Shown in pieces: positions 49,701 to 61,090 of a stretch of 64,000 nt of DNA. Position 1 is the first letter of the stretch. The number at the start of each line of letters is the position of its first letter. Where the stretch lies: contig NC_052619.1 of the NCBI RefSeq assembly GCF_016545825.1, positions 54,052,933-54,116,932 on the forward strand. Reading direction: 5' to 3'. The translations under genes and the position numbers were made by a program. The notes under the pieces were generated by a model. It had not been told where the DNA came from. It did no database searches and worked only from the letters and a program-made list of their open reading frames with translations. The stretch is from Eucalyptus grandis. Lineage: Eukaryota > Streptophyta > Magnoliopsida > Myrtales > Myrtaceae.

Positions 49701-50830
49701 CAATCCTTGTTTGTGAACTTAAAGAACTATATATTCAAGGCAATGCGACATAAGGGGAATAAGTAAACAACATAAGGCTCCTCTTTCAAATAAAGCTACT
49801 CCATGGAAACCTACAAGCTACAGTCCATTACTTGACTGCAGAAAAGCTGAATAGCTTATAGTCGATCACTGTGAGATACTCAAAACAAATTTTATCCCCA
49901 AAATGGAAACAGCAGGATGAAATTTGCATTGAACAAACATAAGGAAATTCGATCGTACTGACCATATTCCAGTTGCAGCGTCGATCCAAACTTGGTAATC
50001 CAAGAGCTTAACAGGACCATCCAAATACAACACAACACTGTCATTCATATGCTTTGAAAACATCAAATCTACACTAGAGGGATCATTCAGCTATAATATG
50101 CCCCACTCAATCAGGCACTACAGCACCACAACACGGTCAACTATTCCCCCAACCCTGAAATGCCTAATCAGCCAAATTCACTACACAAATCTCACTTCCC
50201 CAGGCTCAAAACCAACCTACTCGATGCTAGAGCCGGTCTATACGAACCTTATCATGATCCAGACTCCCAATGCGAATCAAGTCAAAGGATCACAACCGTA
50301 ACTAATTACACGAACATGAGTTGCAATGAAGCATTGTTAGAACCACCATCGCTGTCAACCACAACCTGTTCCGCTCCACATTATTCTGCAAGAGGGAAGG
50401 ATCGAACAGCATCGTCGAGAAAAAAACACGATATCGTGCAACATAAGAAATTCCAATCTCCACAACCTTTCCTTCCATATACGCAAAACGGTCACGCGCG
50501 ATCGAATGGCGCGATCGCCAGGCGAGATGGAGAGATCGATTGCGGTCTTTTGTCCGTATTGCTCGAATTCAAACCTCGGATTCTGGTCTCGCAGGTGAGT
50601 GGACTCTAATACTCTATAGTGATTTTCGCGACGGATGGCGATCGAAAGCTCCACCGACTTCGGGGCGGGAGGAAGGAGGGGGACGATGGATTTGCTGATT
50701 TTCCTTATTTGCACTCGGGCGCTTGCTCTGTTGGCGGGCGTACTCGGTGTCACGTCCGGTGATTTCGTCGTTTCCGTGAGGGCAATGAAGGAAGTTTGGC
50801 TAAAATGAGGCGTGCTCCTGGACAAATTTC
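46736..50830 (-). pseudogene. Class 3 lipase pseudogene, copy 3
   Basis: Begins (at its 3' side) inside the ITNGxDIV exon near 46,740-46,800. The catalytic exon remnant at about 48,335-48,455 lacks the VHHGFYYAY part and reads MVTGYSTVGPMASF, so G-x-S-x-G is destroyed. QNWVED-like and FRGT-region remnants lie at 48,540-48,950. An exon with DSTELFSWTCPS, a stop, then YGKSK, is near 49,275-49,325. AVYNRTLATMVVEYASV is near 49,445-49,500. The 5' region (49,960-50,830) is GC-richer and matches 39,050-39,400 of copy 1. A possible start ATGGAAGGAAAG reads MEGK near 50,480 but soon leaves frame. Confidence 0.8.
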
Positions 50831-51689
50831 CGTTCTCTCTGTCTCTCTTCTTTTGGCGCTTCCTTTGATGTCTTTCAAATGAGCACTTTTGACTCTGCTT
50901 GGTTCAATTATAGGGTTCAAACTAGAATTACGAAAATAACACGAAAACTAGAGCGAATATTACTTATCCATTTATTGATATTCGTGGAAGTATATAAAGA
51001 TGCGGATTACTCTATTATGATAGCAAGCTTATTGAGATAATTTTTTGCAATTCCAAGCTCGAATCCATCTCATAACTCGAATTATTAAAAACTTCGTTTT
51101 ATTGATATTATTCAAACTTGAAAAGAATGTAATTTGACATGTGTGAAAAGCAAGTGGAACTTAATTGTGGACTGTGGAACCACAGTTTGAGAACATGGCT
51201 TATCCATGACATATCGATTCTTGAATATTCTTTGAAACTTAATGGAAGTGGATTTGATAGTTTTATTTTTTTTTAGATAAATATATATACAATAGTTTGA
51301 GCTGAGTTGTTTTATATAAAATTTACAAAATATTTATAGCAATAATATGACGAACTAATCACCATACTATAAAATGATGCTATCATCATTTCATAATTAC
51401 TTAATTGATAAATGAGTTGTACAATCATGGGGAATGAAAACTTTACTTTAACTTTACATGTAAAAGATAAAATATTATTAAATAAAAGAAAAAGGTCCAC
51501 AATCTTTGAGAACAAAAGTCATTGGACTTTTTTCACGGGCTAAGTTTGAAATAAAAAGAGTTGTAATCTCACACAACAAAAGTCACATGATGTCATTTTA
51601 AAAATATCAAAAAGAGTGTAAATGATTTTTATTTTTAAACCGCAATTAGCTCACACAAACAAAATAATATAAGAACCACACCCCAATGC
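50831..51689. other. Intergenic, very AT-rich
   Basis: No gene or repeat recognised. It includes a short TATA-rich tract at 51,270-51,290. Confidence 0.5.
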
Positions 51690-52390
51690 GTGGTATATGC
51701 AATGTTTGGTTGCTCTCACGGATTTATATTCATAATCAAATGATTATAAAATCACAGAAAAATCAGTACACCAAAAAAAAAAAAAGAAGTGGAAGTTAAA
51801 GAATAAGTGAAATTCAAGAGAAATTATTGAGAAGAGTAAATTAATCAACTTTATAGAAACCAATCTTCAAATCTCTTCCTTTATTGGTAACATATACGCA
51901 TCAATCCCTCATTCGCCTGAAGTCAAATCTTATAAGCACGAGACAGACTTATAGATCACTCCTTTTTTATCAAGTTCATTTACCGTTCGTTCACTTTGGA
52001 GTATAAAAAAACCAAAATTGAAAGGAAAAAGTCGCATACACAATCCAACCCCAACCCCAAGCACGACAACCCAATGGTGAAGGGATCATGCCATCTTCCA
52101 TTAATTCACCAGTTCGAATCATGTCGCGAGTGAACTTTTCACTAGTTAGTATTTCAGGCATTCACAACGTTCCATGGAAAGATTTTTAAGCTTTTGGCAT
52201 ATTAGTTACAATGATAGGCTTACACACTTGACATGGACTGAGTTGTTATGTCTCAAATGAGATATTTTGAGATAGACATAACACTTTATGTAATGACAAG
52301 AATGGATAATTGTTTTTGATCATCTCTTCCCACATTTTTTAATTTATCAAAAGTTCTCATAAGCAACTAAATATGTTCTCCAAGCATGAC
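51690..52390. repeat. Dispersed duplication, copy 2 of 2
   Basis: Matches 45-700 at the left edge of the window, same orientation, with scattered substitutions and small indels. No gene. Confidence 0.75.
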
Positions 52391-52412
52391 AAGCTTGAGG
52401 TAAAAAAAAATA

Positions 52413-53134
52413 GGGAAAATTTAAAAAACAACCGAAATGCACTCATTTTCTTAAATAAGGGCCCGAAGTGGACTCTGTTTTAAATAAAGACTTGAAGTGG
52501 TCTTGATTGTTTCAAATAAGGGCAATGACCTTATTGGTCACCGCTTGGCTAATTTTTCAATTGGTTACGAGTGTTTTCATCCAAATTTTCTTCTCTTTTT
52601 TTCTCGTCTCTTCTTTTTTCTTTTTTGGCGTTGGCCGGCAGCAGCTGGCAAAGGCTGACGAAGGCTCAACAACCTTCACCGGCCATTGGGAAGGGCTGGC
52701 GAGGGCTCGCAAGCACTCACCGGTAGTGGGTGAGGACTTGAAAGCCCTCACGGATGGCCGCGAGGGGTGGCCTCTGCCCAGTGAGATAGGTGAGGCCATC
52801 CCTCGCTGTGGCCAGCATGGGTGGCCCTTGCCCAACCCTCTGTGGGCATCACCAATGGCCAAAAACCAAAGAAAAAAAAAAAACCAGAAAAAAAGGAAGA
52901 AAAAAACAAAGTTAAAAAAATGGTAAATGACAAAAATACCTTAACTATTGGAAAGTCAAGCTCTTATTTGAAAATGAACATGCATACTTTAAACTTTATT
53001 CAAACATACACAATTATTTCAATTCCTTATTTAAGAAAGTGATGGCACTTCACGTCCTTATTTGAAATAATATCAATTTCGAGCTCTTATTTGAGAAAAT
53101 GAGGACACTTCGGGTACCTTTTTGGAATTTTCCC
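52413..53134. mobile_element. Mutator-like element with GC-rich core
   Basis: A 722 bp element. The left end gggaaaatttaaaaaacaac and the reverse complement of the right end gggaaaattccaaaaaggta are inverted repeats. The similarity continues through cgaaatgcactcattttc against cgaagtgtcctcattttc. The core (52,630-52,860) is GC-rich and built of GGCGAGGGCT-like units, as in the element at 19,632. The flanking bases are A-rich and give no clear target duplication. The open frame of about 139 codons inside comes from the repeat, not a gene. Confidence 0.65.
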
Positions 53135-53255
53135 AAAGATTATTTGAGAACCAAAACATACAACAAAATGATTGTGCAAATGAAAAGGTAAGTAGCAACA
53201 ATCGAATGCACAAGAAGAATCAGGTGACTATATTAGCAAGATATAAAATTTTGAC

Positions 53256-54418
53256 CTTAGCACACAAGTTGTGTGGATAAAGCTCTCCAAAATCAAGAGC
53301 CCTTGCACGCACACATGCTTTTGTGACTTCCCGACGGTTGTAGTTAAAATTCTCATGAATTTGAAGATTTGACAATCTCTATGATGAAAGAAAAAACCAG
53401 GTTAATTTATCGACTACTCAAAAATTAAAACTATACTTCTCAAATGGAGCAAGAGGTCAACTGACAAATCTGCGTAGGTTCTGCAAGACATCACAGAGAA
53501 GCTTAATATCCTCTCTGTTCTTGCAATTTTCGATCATCAACCACGTCCATGCATTTGGAGCCACTTTTTTTTTTTTTTAACAGATTCAAGAAATTTATCA
53601 TAGATGTCCTTCACGGTCTCTGCATAATATTACAAGAATCAAATATCAGAGAAAGAACTACACAATTTGTCAAGACACAAATTAGATGGGAAAAAGATCA
53701 AAACATGTGGGTTCCTCCTTTTCGGTCCTTGCTTCAAAAATATGGTAAACTCGAAATTATCGAATAAGGGGCTGAGGCAACCTATTGCCATTAGCCGGCC
53801 CTGTGAATTTCAACGACATCACATCAACACCTTTTACTGCCAAGAGAAATGCAGCTCCATTTTGTATCAACAAACTGATTCAACCCAGAACTGATATTTA
53901 AGAATATGAAGCACTCAACTTGAAGAAACAGTTCGACTGACAATGATTAAGAATCTAACCATCCCAAACCGATTTAACACAATAAAAATACGACATCTCA
54001 ATTAAACAAGCACAATCAGATAATCATCCCTCGAACGAGTTACTAAACCAGACTTCCTCATCAGTTACTCATAATTCTTCATCAATCATCTCCACCCCCC
54101 CCATATCTAGACATCAAACTCAACCTAAAAAAAGCCCCCGCTAACAAAGAACCATCGCTCCGGCATCTACAATCCACGTCGAGATCCCTCGGCAGCAATA
54201 AACAAAAAAATCTAACGGACGAGAAGCGTGCTACCTGCGAAACCGAGGGACTGAGCAGTGGAGGAGAAGGAGGAGCTGCGATCTCGACGTGCCTGCGCCC
54301 GAATCCGAGCGCATTCCGCGACTCGGCGGTCATTCGGAGGGACGAATCCAGCCGAGCCGAGATGAACCGGAGGCTTGAGAATGCGACAGAGCCTGCGAGC
54401 TCTCGCGGCGGCGTGCAT
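53256..54418 (-). pseudogene. Mitochondrial PPR/TPR-like gene relic
   Basis: Three exon remnants. 54,235-54,418 has an Arg-rich, acid-free start (MHAAARARRLCRILKPP), as in mitochondrial targeting peptides, ends at a GT donor (cag/gtagc), and is preceded by a GC-rich region. 53,466-53,619 reads TVKDIYDKFLESV, then a run of 14 A that breaks the frame, then APNAWTWLMIENCKNREDIK and LLCDVLQNLRRF. 53,256-53,378 reads RLSNLQIHENFNYNRREVTK then ACVRARALDFGELY. The last two join as NLRRF/RLSNL with GT/AG borders. They fit an Arabidopsis At1g26460-like TPR/PPR protein as I remember it. Later exons are absent, so the gene is truncated. A Mutator-like element lies immediately beyond. Confidence 0.6.
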
Positions 54419-54540
54419 AGCTCCGGCGTGATCGAAGAATCAACGAGCCGACGAGTTCCTCGCGCCGGAAGGTCCGTGCTGTTGCCGAGCGAGGTTTTTC
54501 GGCCGCTCAGGGTTTTGCGAGGAGGAAGAAGAAATGAGGT

Positions 54541-55655
54541 AATGTTCGCCTGCGGCGGCGTCTATGGCCACTTACGGTGTGGAACATTCAGAAAACTTTT
54601 GCAAACGACACTCTCAAATGGAAATGGACAAATGTTTAGAAATGCTTATTATTTAGCCTAAAAAAAAAAAAAGTTATGGCATGTTGAGAGAAATTTAAAT
54701 TCCATTTGGGAAGGAAAGTCTTTGTGGGATTAATTGACGATATCTTGATTATTCATTTTACTAACATTATTATAATTCATCTCCACAAAAAAGATGATAT
54801 TTAGCTTTCTAAGTTGATTTTTTGGGATTAATTGGCCCATTTTGATTTAGTGGTTCTGGAGAGAACTTGTACGTGTATTTGGAATATCGTATAAGTTGAA
54901 TTTTCTACGTGATTAAGTGCAAACAATTTCATATTTGACGCCATATGAATTTTGTGATTTATAAGGTAGATGATATTGGAAAATATAAAAAACAATATTT
55001 CTCATTTTTAACCCAATGACTTATTATGTACCTCTAAGTTTAAATATATCAAATACATATGAGTTTTACCTTTGGAGACCCTTTCCACTTCTGCATCAAT
55101 TTGCCTTGCATTCTTGGTTTTTTCTCAAAAAAATGTCTATCCCCATCCTAAATTCTTATATCCAAAAAAAAGCACTCCAAGCCACCTGAAAATTAAACCA
55201 CTCAAACGTGGAGCAAAAAACTAAAAAATGTTTACAAGAAGGGACGGTTTAATCTTTCAATATATTATATTGTTCGCCCTACTTAGATGCATGCGAAAGT
55301 TAATTGTAAACAAGGTTTTTTCATTGAACTACCCACAGTAAGGTTGGGTTGAAAATAGCAAAAAAAAAAAAACCCACCCACAGATTATAATAAGAAACGA
55401 GCTGTCGTTTTCTAGATTCGAGGGAAATACTCCCCTTTTTAACTTGAGCTGCAACTGTCTCCCCTCCACCCCCTATACACAACAGAAAAAACTCCTTCCT
55501 TTTGTCAGCCACGGAAACGGACCGCTTAAGCAAATCAAAACTCCAACAGACAAAGAGGAAAAAACCCAAAACTTCATTACAATCTGATGCATAAAGGGAG
55601 AGGGGATCAATCCTCCAATCTTAATTCCTTTCGATTGACATTCTTTTTTACAAAA
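54541..55655. other. Intergenic, AT-rich
   Basis: No gene is supported. The last 300 bases are probably promoter and leader of the next gene. Confidence 0.5.
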
Positions 55656-56610
55656 ATGGGTTGTGGGGAGTCGAAGCATGCTGTTGCTACCGGAAACACC
55701 ATAACCAAAAGCAGGAGTTCAAGCACACATCCAGCGAAGAACAAACAAGTGGAACAAAACGTTCCTCAGATGGAAGCAATTGGGAATGACGCGGCATTAC
55801 TTGTGTGACAAGAAATCAATAATGCGGTGAGCCAGGATACAGGAACTGCAGCTGATGTTAAGGACATAACTGAACATCCCGGGCCCAAACAAGAAGAAGA
55901 GAACAAAGGAGAAGAGACAAAGGCCGAGGATGAAGACAAAGAGGAAGAGAAGCATGTCGAGGAAGAGAAGGAGATCGAGCTGGAGCAAGAGTTAGAGCCA
56001 GAGATGAAACCGGTAGTAGAAGAGGAAGAGGCAGAGCCTGGGAGATTCATATCCTGCGACTCGCCGGATCATTACTTCTCTCCGAGAAGAGATGAGGAAG
56101 CGCTGGAAGGGAACGCGTCTGAGGGGCTCTCCTCCGAGTACAACTCACCCTGGCATGAACCGGTGAAGGAGGGCGAGTACAGTAAAGTGAGTTGTGGAAG
56201 AGAAGAATCCAACTGGACTGGAAAAGGCAGAGGAATGGAAGAAGGAAATTGACTCCGCTCCTGATGAGGTAATTGAATGAGTCTTGTGAGATTTAATGGC
56301 TGAGTTCTAATAATAGAGACATGTATTCAGGATCAAAAGGTCACGGTTGCAGGTTCGCAGACATATGTCTTAACATGGATTATGTTTTATGCTAATCTAC
56401 ACAACCCGTTTTTTTCCCTTGATTTTGATACATTTACTGTGCATTTGGACATTGACGCGAAGGCCAAGAAGTACAAACATCTCAGACTTGACTGTTTGAG
56501 CTGGTTTTCTGATCGAGATGGTTGACTCTAGAAAAAGTTTACGGAACCATGTTTCTGTGCAGGAAGTCGTGGCTGATTTAGCAAGTGGAGAAGTAGCGAA
56601 GAGCAACTGA
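55656..56610 (+). pseudogene. Acylated acidic protein gene with stop and frameshift
   Basis: The start MGCGESKHAVATGN is a classic N-myristoylation signal (Gly2) with a neighbouring Cys3 for palmitoylation, so the product would sit on the plasma membrane. A Ser/Lys-rich stretch follows, then a long Glu/Lys-rich acidic segment, then FISCDSPDHYFSPRRDEEAL and a Trp-containing tail. Exon 1 runs 55,656-56,268 and exon 2 56,563-56,610 (EVVADLASGEVAKSN then stop), with a GT/AG intron. Two lesions are present. TGA at 55,806-55,808 sits within an otherwise continuous frame. An extra AGTT-like insertion near 56,190 shifts frame before VEEKNPTGLEKAEEWKKEID. It resembles an uncharacterised plant MGCG.SKH family, and I know no function. 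Sequencing error is possible. Confidence 0.65.
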
Positions 56611-57898
56611 ATCGAAGAAGCAGCATTGTGAGAACAATTTCCATAACTAATCTCAAGCAGCCTTTTATGTGTTAGTTACTTAGAATAACAGTCATGTAGT
56701 TTGGTTCTAGATGCTGAAAATTGTCAGAACAGAGAGCAGACTTGAGGTTGGAGCCTGGAATGCAATTTATATCATTTGATATGCGTGCATTGGGGCTGGA
56801 GAAATGATCCTAATTTCTATGTAAAAGAAACTCCCAAGGGATGCTGTCACCTTGCGGTGTTACACTCTCAGAAGACAGTTGAAATCAAAAGGATCCTTGA
56901 ATCACATAAGGTGATCAAATCATAATCAAAGAGTCGTGGAGGCTAGATTTAAAGTACTTAAAACAAGTACACTAGCTCAAATGCAATTTGAACATCTAGC
57001 TATATCTGAAATAATGACTACGACATTGGCACTTCATTTTAAGACATCAAGTGAATAGCGGCAGTGTATCAAAATTTTATTCTAAACTTGGAATACCTAA
57101 AACTAATGTTCTCACAATATCTGAATGCAAGTCCTTGGCGGAGAAAATTTCGTGACTGGTAGTTTGGAAAGTGGAGGGCCACATCTCCAGAACCACATCA
57201 GAAAGATCCAATTTTCATGCTTAGATATAAGTAGAGCAATTTTTTTCCTAATTGTAGTCTGTGAGCTCGGAGCCTAGTATGATCACATTTTCAATGATCA
57301 CTCAACGTGGACATCTTTATTTCTGAGATGCCTAACAATGTGGGAATGTGCCTGTCCTAATTTTGATGGATTAGTTATAACAGAAGCTGAGGTTCGGTAT
57401 CAATTCTTCCCCAGATAGAGGGGATTCTCAATCATCCTGACTAGATTATTGAAAAAAGATATATCTATATCAAAATCATCCACGAAATTGTTGATGACCC
57501 TTACACTATGCATTAGAAGATGAAAAACACGAAACCCCACTGCTCTTTGGCTGTATATCGGAAAAAATAGAGTTACTGAGAATTGTTGATTTTGTCACTA
57601 TCAAATTACGTTGCGATATCCTATCGAAACAGGATAACCGTGTCTAGCAAATCAGCTTATAATTAATTATCCCTGGAGATTGTCTTCTCTGCCGTTTATT
57701 TCAAGGATTTCTTCAAGAGAAGACTTTAAGTAGGCATTACTTGAAATGGTGCTACAAAAAAAAAAAAAAAATGAAGCAGCTGTAACAATGGAATGGTAGA
57801 CCCGTCTACTTGCATATACGCTCGAAAAAAAATACAGGAAATGAAGGTTTGATCAGGATTTGATTACAAGGGTTTGTTGAGCTTTATGGGATTATATA
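56611..57898. other. Intergenic, no gene seen
   Basis: AT-rich sequence between the acidic-protein gene and the TNL pseudogene. An A run lies at 57,757-57,771. Nothing recognised. Confidence 0.5.
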
Positions 57899-60800
57899 CT
57901 TGAGCAGGTATTACCGACTTCCTTTATATCGGCTTGATCTATGCAGGAATCCGTGCTTACAGAGATGATGAAGAACCGTGCATTGGGGGTAGAGATTGGC
58001 ATTAAGCTTCTCCAAGCAATCAAGCGGTCAAGATGTCCATATCGATTTTGTCAAAACATTATGCCTTTATTGAATGGTGTCTCAAGGAGTTGGTTTAGAT
58101 GCTGGAGTGCAAGAAAACCAAGAGACAGAACATCATGCTAGTTTTCTTGGATGTGGAACCTTCTGAGGTTTGGTAGCAAGAAACAAGAGGTGATACGGTG
58201 ATGGAACTATTAGCGAACGGAAGGCCACTCCATGGAAGTTCGAGCACTAAAGGGAGGGGACGTATAAAGCATGCCCGACAGATCATTCAGAAATCATGCC
58301 AAAAATGGCATTGTTCACCGGGGTTTGACTTTTTCTTAGCTTAAGTATATGTTGTAAGTCCATTTTCATTCTTTCACTTGGCGAATAATTTCAACACGGA
58401 TTCTGTCCAAACGAGGTCTTAAATTTTTCTAATTTGGTTTTGCCTGACAATCCGTTGGTCAACCCAAATTTCCAATTCCAAGTGTTCTTCTACTCCCCAA
58501 GTATCAGCCTCAAAAGTGACTTAGAGAAAACATTCATCAATATGGTTTTTAGCGAGTTGAAAAAGGGTTATTCAGTATTATTGGATTGCTTGGTTAAAGT
58601 AGATAACCGCATGAGTGAAATCATGAGAATGATTGGCCCTTATATAGATGAAACATTGATTGCTGGTACCCATGGAGTGGGCGGTGCTAGAAAGACCACT
58701 CTTGTCATAATGATCTACAATCAACTTTCACCTGATTTCGAAGATTGTTGTTTCCTTTCTAACATTTTAGAAACTTCGAAGGTGAAGGGTGGTGAGTAAT
58801 TGCAGAATTAGCTCATCTCTGACATCCTCAAAAGGAAATGGACAAATATAAGTAACCGTGATGAAGGGATTAAGATGATTAAAGATAGGCTGTGTTTCGA
58901 AAGGCTTCTTTTCATCAATGATGTCGAAATAAAGAATCAATTGAATGCATTGATGGGCAAGGGTGATTGGTTTTGTGAAGGAAGTAAGCTTATCATCTCT
59001 AGAGAAACAAATAGGTTTTCAATGTCCTGAAGTGGATTGGACCTATGAAATTAATTGCATGGATTTTGACAAATCTCTTCAATCTTTCGGCAAACATGCC
59101 TTTAGAAGAGATTGTCTTTTGGATGATTATCTTGCCCACACCAGAAATGCAGTATGCACTACTGGAGGTTCCTCTAACTCTCGAGATTGTTCTTTCTTGA
59201 TTAAAGGAACGATAGTACTCCAACCCCTTAAAATAGTGAATTTGAATAAATGCATTTCACTTAAACTCTTTTGTTTTTAAAATTTTCCATTGGGCAGGGA
59301 CAAACAAAAGTTGAAGCTCTTCGTCTCCACTTTGACCATGAGCGGCATTACTACTTTACCTATAAGGACTTTGAGAAAATATCTAATCTAAGGTTTCTTC
59401 AAGTTGACGATTGGAAGGAATACTTTCGTGCAGAAGAGAGGCTTCTTTGGCATGAATCGCTATCAAATGTTCTTCCAATTGATAATTTCCAGGAGAATTC
59501 AGATCTCCTTCCACAATTACGATGACTTTCTTGGCCTAAAATTCCCCCAACATTTAAGATTACAAATTTCTCCATGAAGAATGTGGTTATTCTTGATCTA
59601 TCAAAGAGTAAAATTACGCACGATTGGAAGGGGTGGAGCCATATGAAGGTATGTTATATGCTAGACAACACTTATCATTTCGTCTTATTAGATTATAAGT
59701 AATCTTTGCATAATTTTTCTTTTTCATAGGTGATGAAAATTTGAAAGTTATGAATTTGACCAGATGCGTTTGCTTGGAGAGAACCCCCGACTTCTCTGCT
59801 CATTCAAAATTAGAAAGTTTGATCTTACGGGACTTGTCACAAATTAGTTGAAATTGACAAGTCGATTTGTCAATTGAAAAGCTTAATTTTTTTAGATGTA
59901 ACATCTTGTGTGAATCTTCGAAGGTTGCCAGACAAGATGGGTAGAGATCTTGCAAGTCTCAAATACCTATATATGAGCGATTGTGAGTCGTTGGAGGGGC
60001 TTCCGAATACAATCGGAAATTTGGAATCATTGAATGAGTTGAATATAAGTGGAACGGGGATTAAGGAACTCCCTAATACGCTCTGGACATTAGAGAAGCT
60101 CGAAGTAATAGAAGGCAAAATGATGCATCATTTTCATATGGAAATCGGCAATTGCATATATAGAAATCGATCTCTGAGGATCTTGAAATTGTATGGTATG
60201 ACAATACATGTGGTATCGAGGCTTCCCGAAAGTCTTACAATTCTAAAGTTGTCTACATTTTACACAGATGAGCCGCTAGATCTCTCAAACCTGCCTAATT
60301 TAAAAGAATTATGGCTGGACTTCAGGCCATCTTCTAATGAATTATGGCTGAACTTCAGGGCATGTGATTTGATGGGGGAATCCGATGGGCCTGTGGAAGA
60401 GGCTCTTTCGATGCCATTGCAAACCGAGAATTTAAGCAAACTAGAATCCCTATCCCTGAGCTCTCGGTACGCGAACACCATACAAATAGATATGAGAAGT
60501 CTCCTCCCCCGACTCCGGGATCTCTCACTCTCGAGGTGCCCTAATTTGCGTTGCCTCCCGAGCCTTCCCTTCACTTTATCATCCTTATAATTGGAATCTG
60601 AATGCTTGACCACCTTACCCATGGATATAAGTAGTCTCCTTCCTTGACTCCAGTCACTTTCACTCAAGTGCCCTAATCTGCATTGCCTCCTGAGCCTTCC
60701 CTGCAGTTTATTAGAGTTACATTTGTGCGCATTCAAGTCGGGTTGTTCCATGGAGGATCTATTGAATCTGAAGATACTATCAATTCTTTCCATCTGTTAC

Positions 60801-61090
60801 TGTGCTATCTCAGAGATTCGAGGCCTTGATCGTTTGGAGAACCTACGAGTATTGTCGCTTTTGGAACTTCAAAAGGTGGAGATATTACCCAATGTAAGTA
60901 ATCTCAATAAATTAGTGTCTTCAAGTATTTGTTTGTTGTGATCTGGTTGAGATTCAAGGTGAACTCCCACCATCTTTGGAAGAATTGGTTATTCATGAAT
61001 GTGGATCTTTACAAAAGTTGCCTGATTTGTCAAGCTTGAAGAGACTGCAAAAAGTTAAAATAATGAAGCAAATTGTAGCTGCTGACTTCT
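57899..61090 (+). pseudogene. TIR-NBS-LRR pseudogene 4 (near full-length, degraded)
   Basis: TIR remnants at 57,905-58,180: ITDFLY, AGIRAYRDDEE, MSISILSKHYAF, EWCLKELV, LVFLDVEPSEVW. There are frameshifts and stops, and no caprin-like segment precedes it. NB-ARC at 58,500-59,200: LVKVDNRMSEIMRMIG, a P-loop GVGGARKTTL (Gly before Lys lost), YNQLSPDFEDCCFLSNILET, then stops and decayed kinase-2 and RNBS-B. GLPL through MHD is deleted. Exon 3 at about 59,297-59,646 reads TKVEALRLHFDHERHYYFTY, with one stop at 59,523, and keeps its GT donor. The LRR exon starts 59,731 and is open for 238 codons at 59,874-60,590 (RLPDKMGRDLASLKYLYMSD). Degraded LRRs then run to about 61,090. Confidence 0.9.

Noticed and set aside
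50355..50825. 156-codon minus-strand frame at the 5' end of lipase copy 3
   Set aside because: The start of the frame does not resemble a lipase N terminus. It is probably GC-rich 5' flank, and only the short MEGK-like start near 50,480 is even suggestive.
34540..50830. EDS1/PAD4-type immune lipases
   Set aside because: The motifs (VYNxTLA, WVEDLYWKQLD, GHSMGG, PHLPSYYxxFPQKTYHH) fit ordinary class 3 fungal-type lipases. No EP domain is seen.
52507..52926. 139-codon plus frame with hydrophobic start
   Set aside because: Lies wholly inside a Mutator-like element and is made from its T-rich arm and GC-rich repeat.
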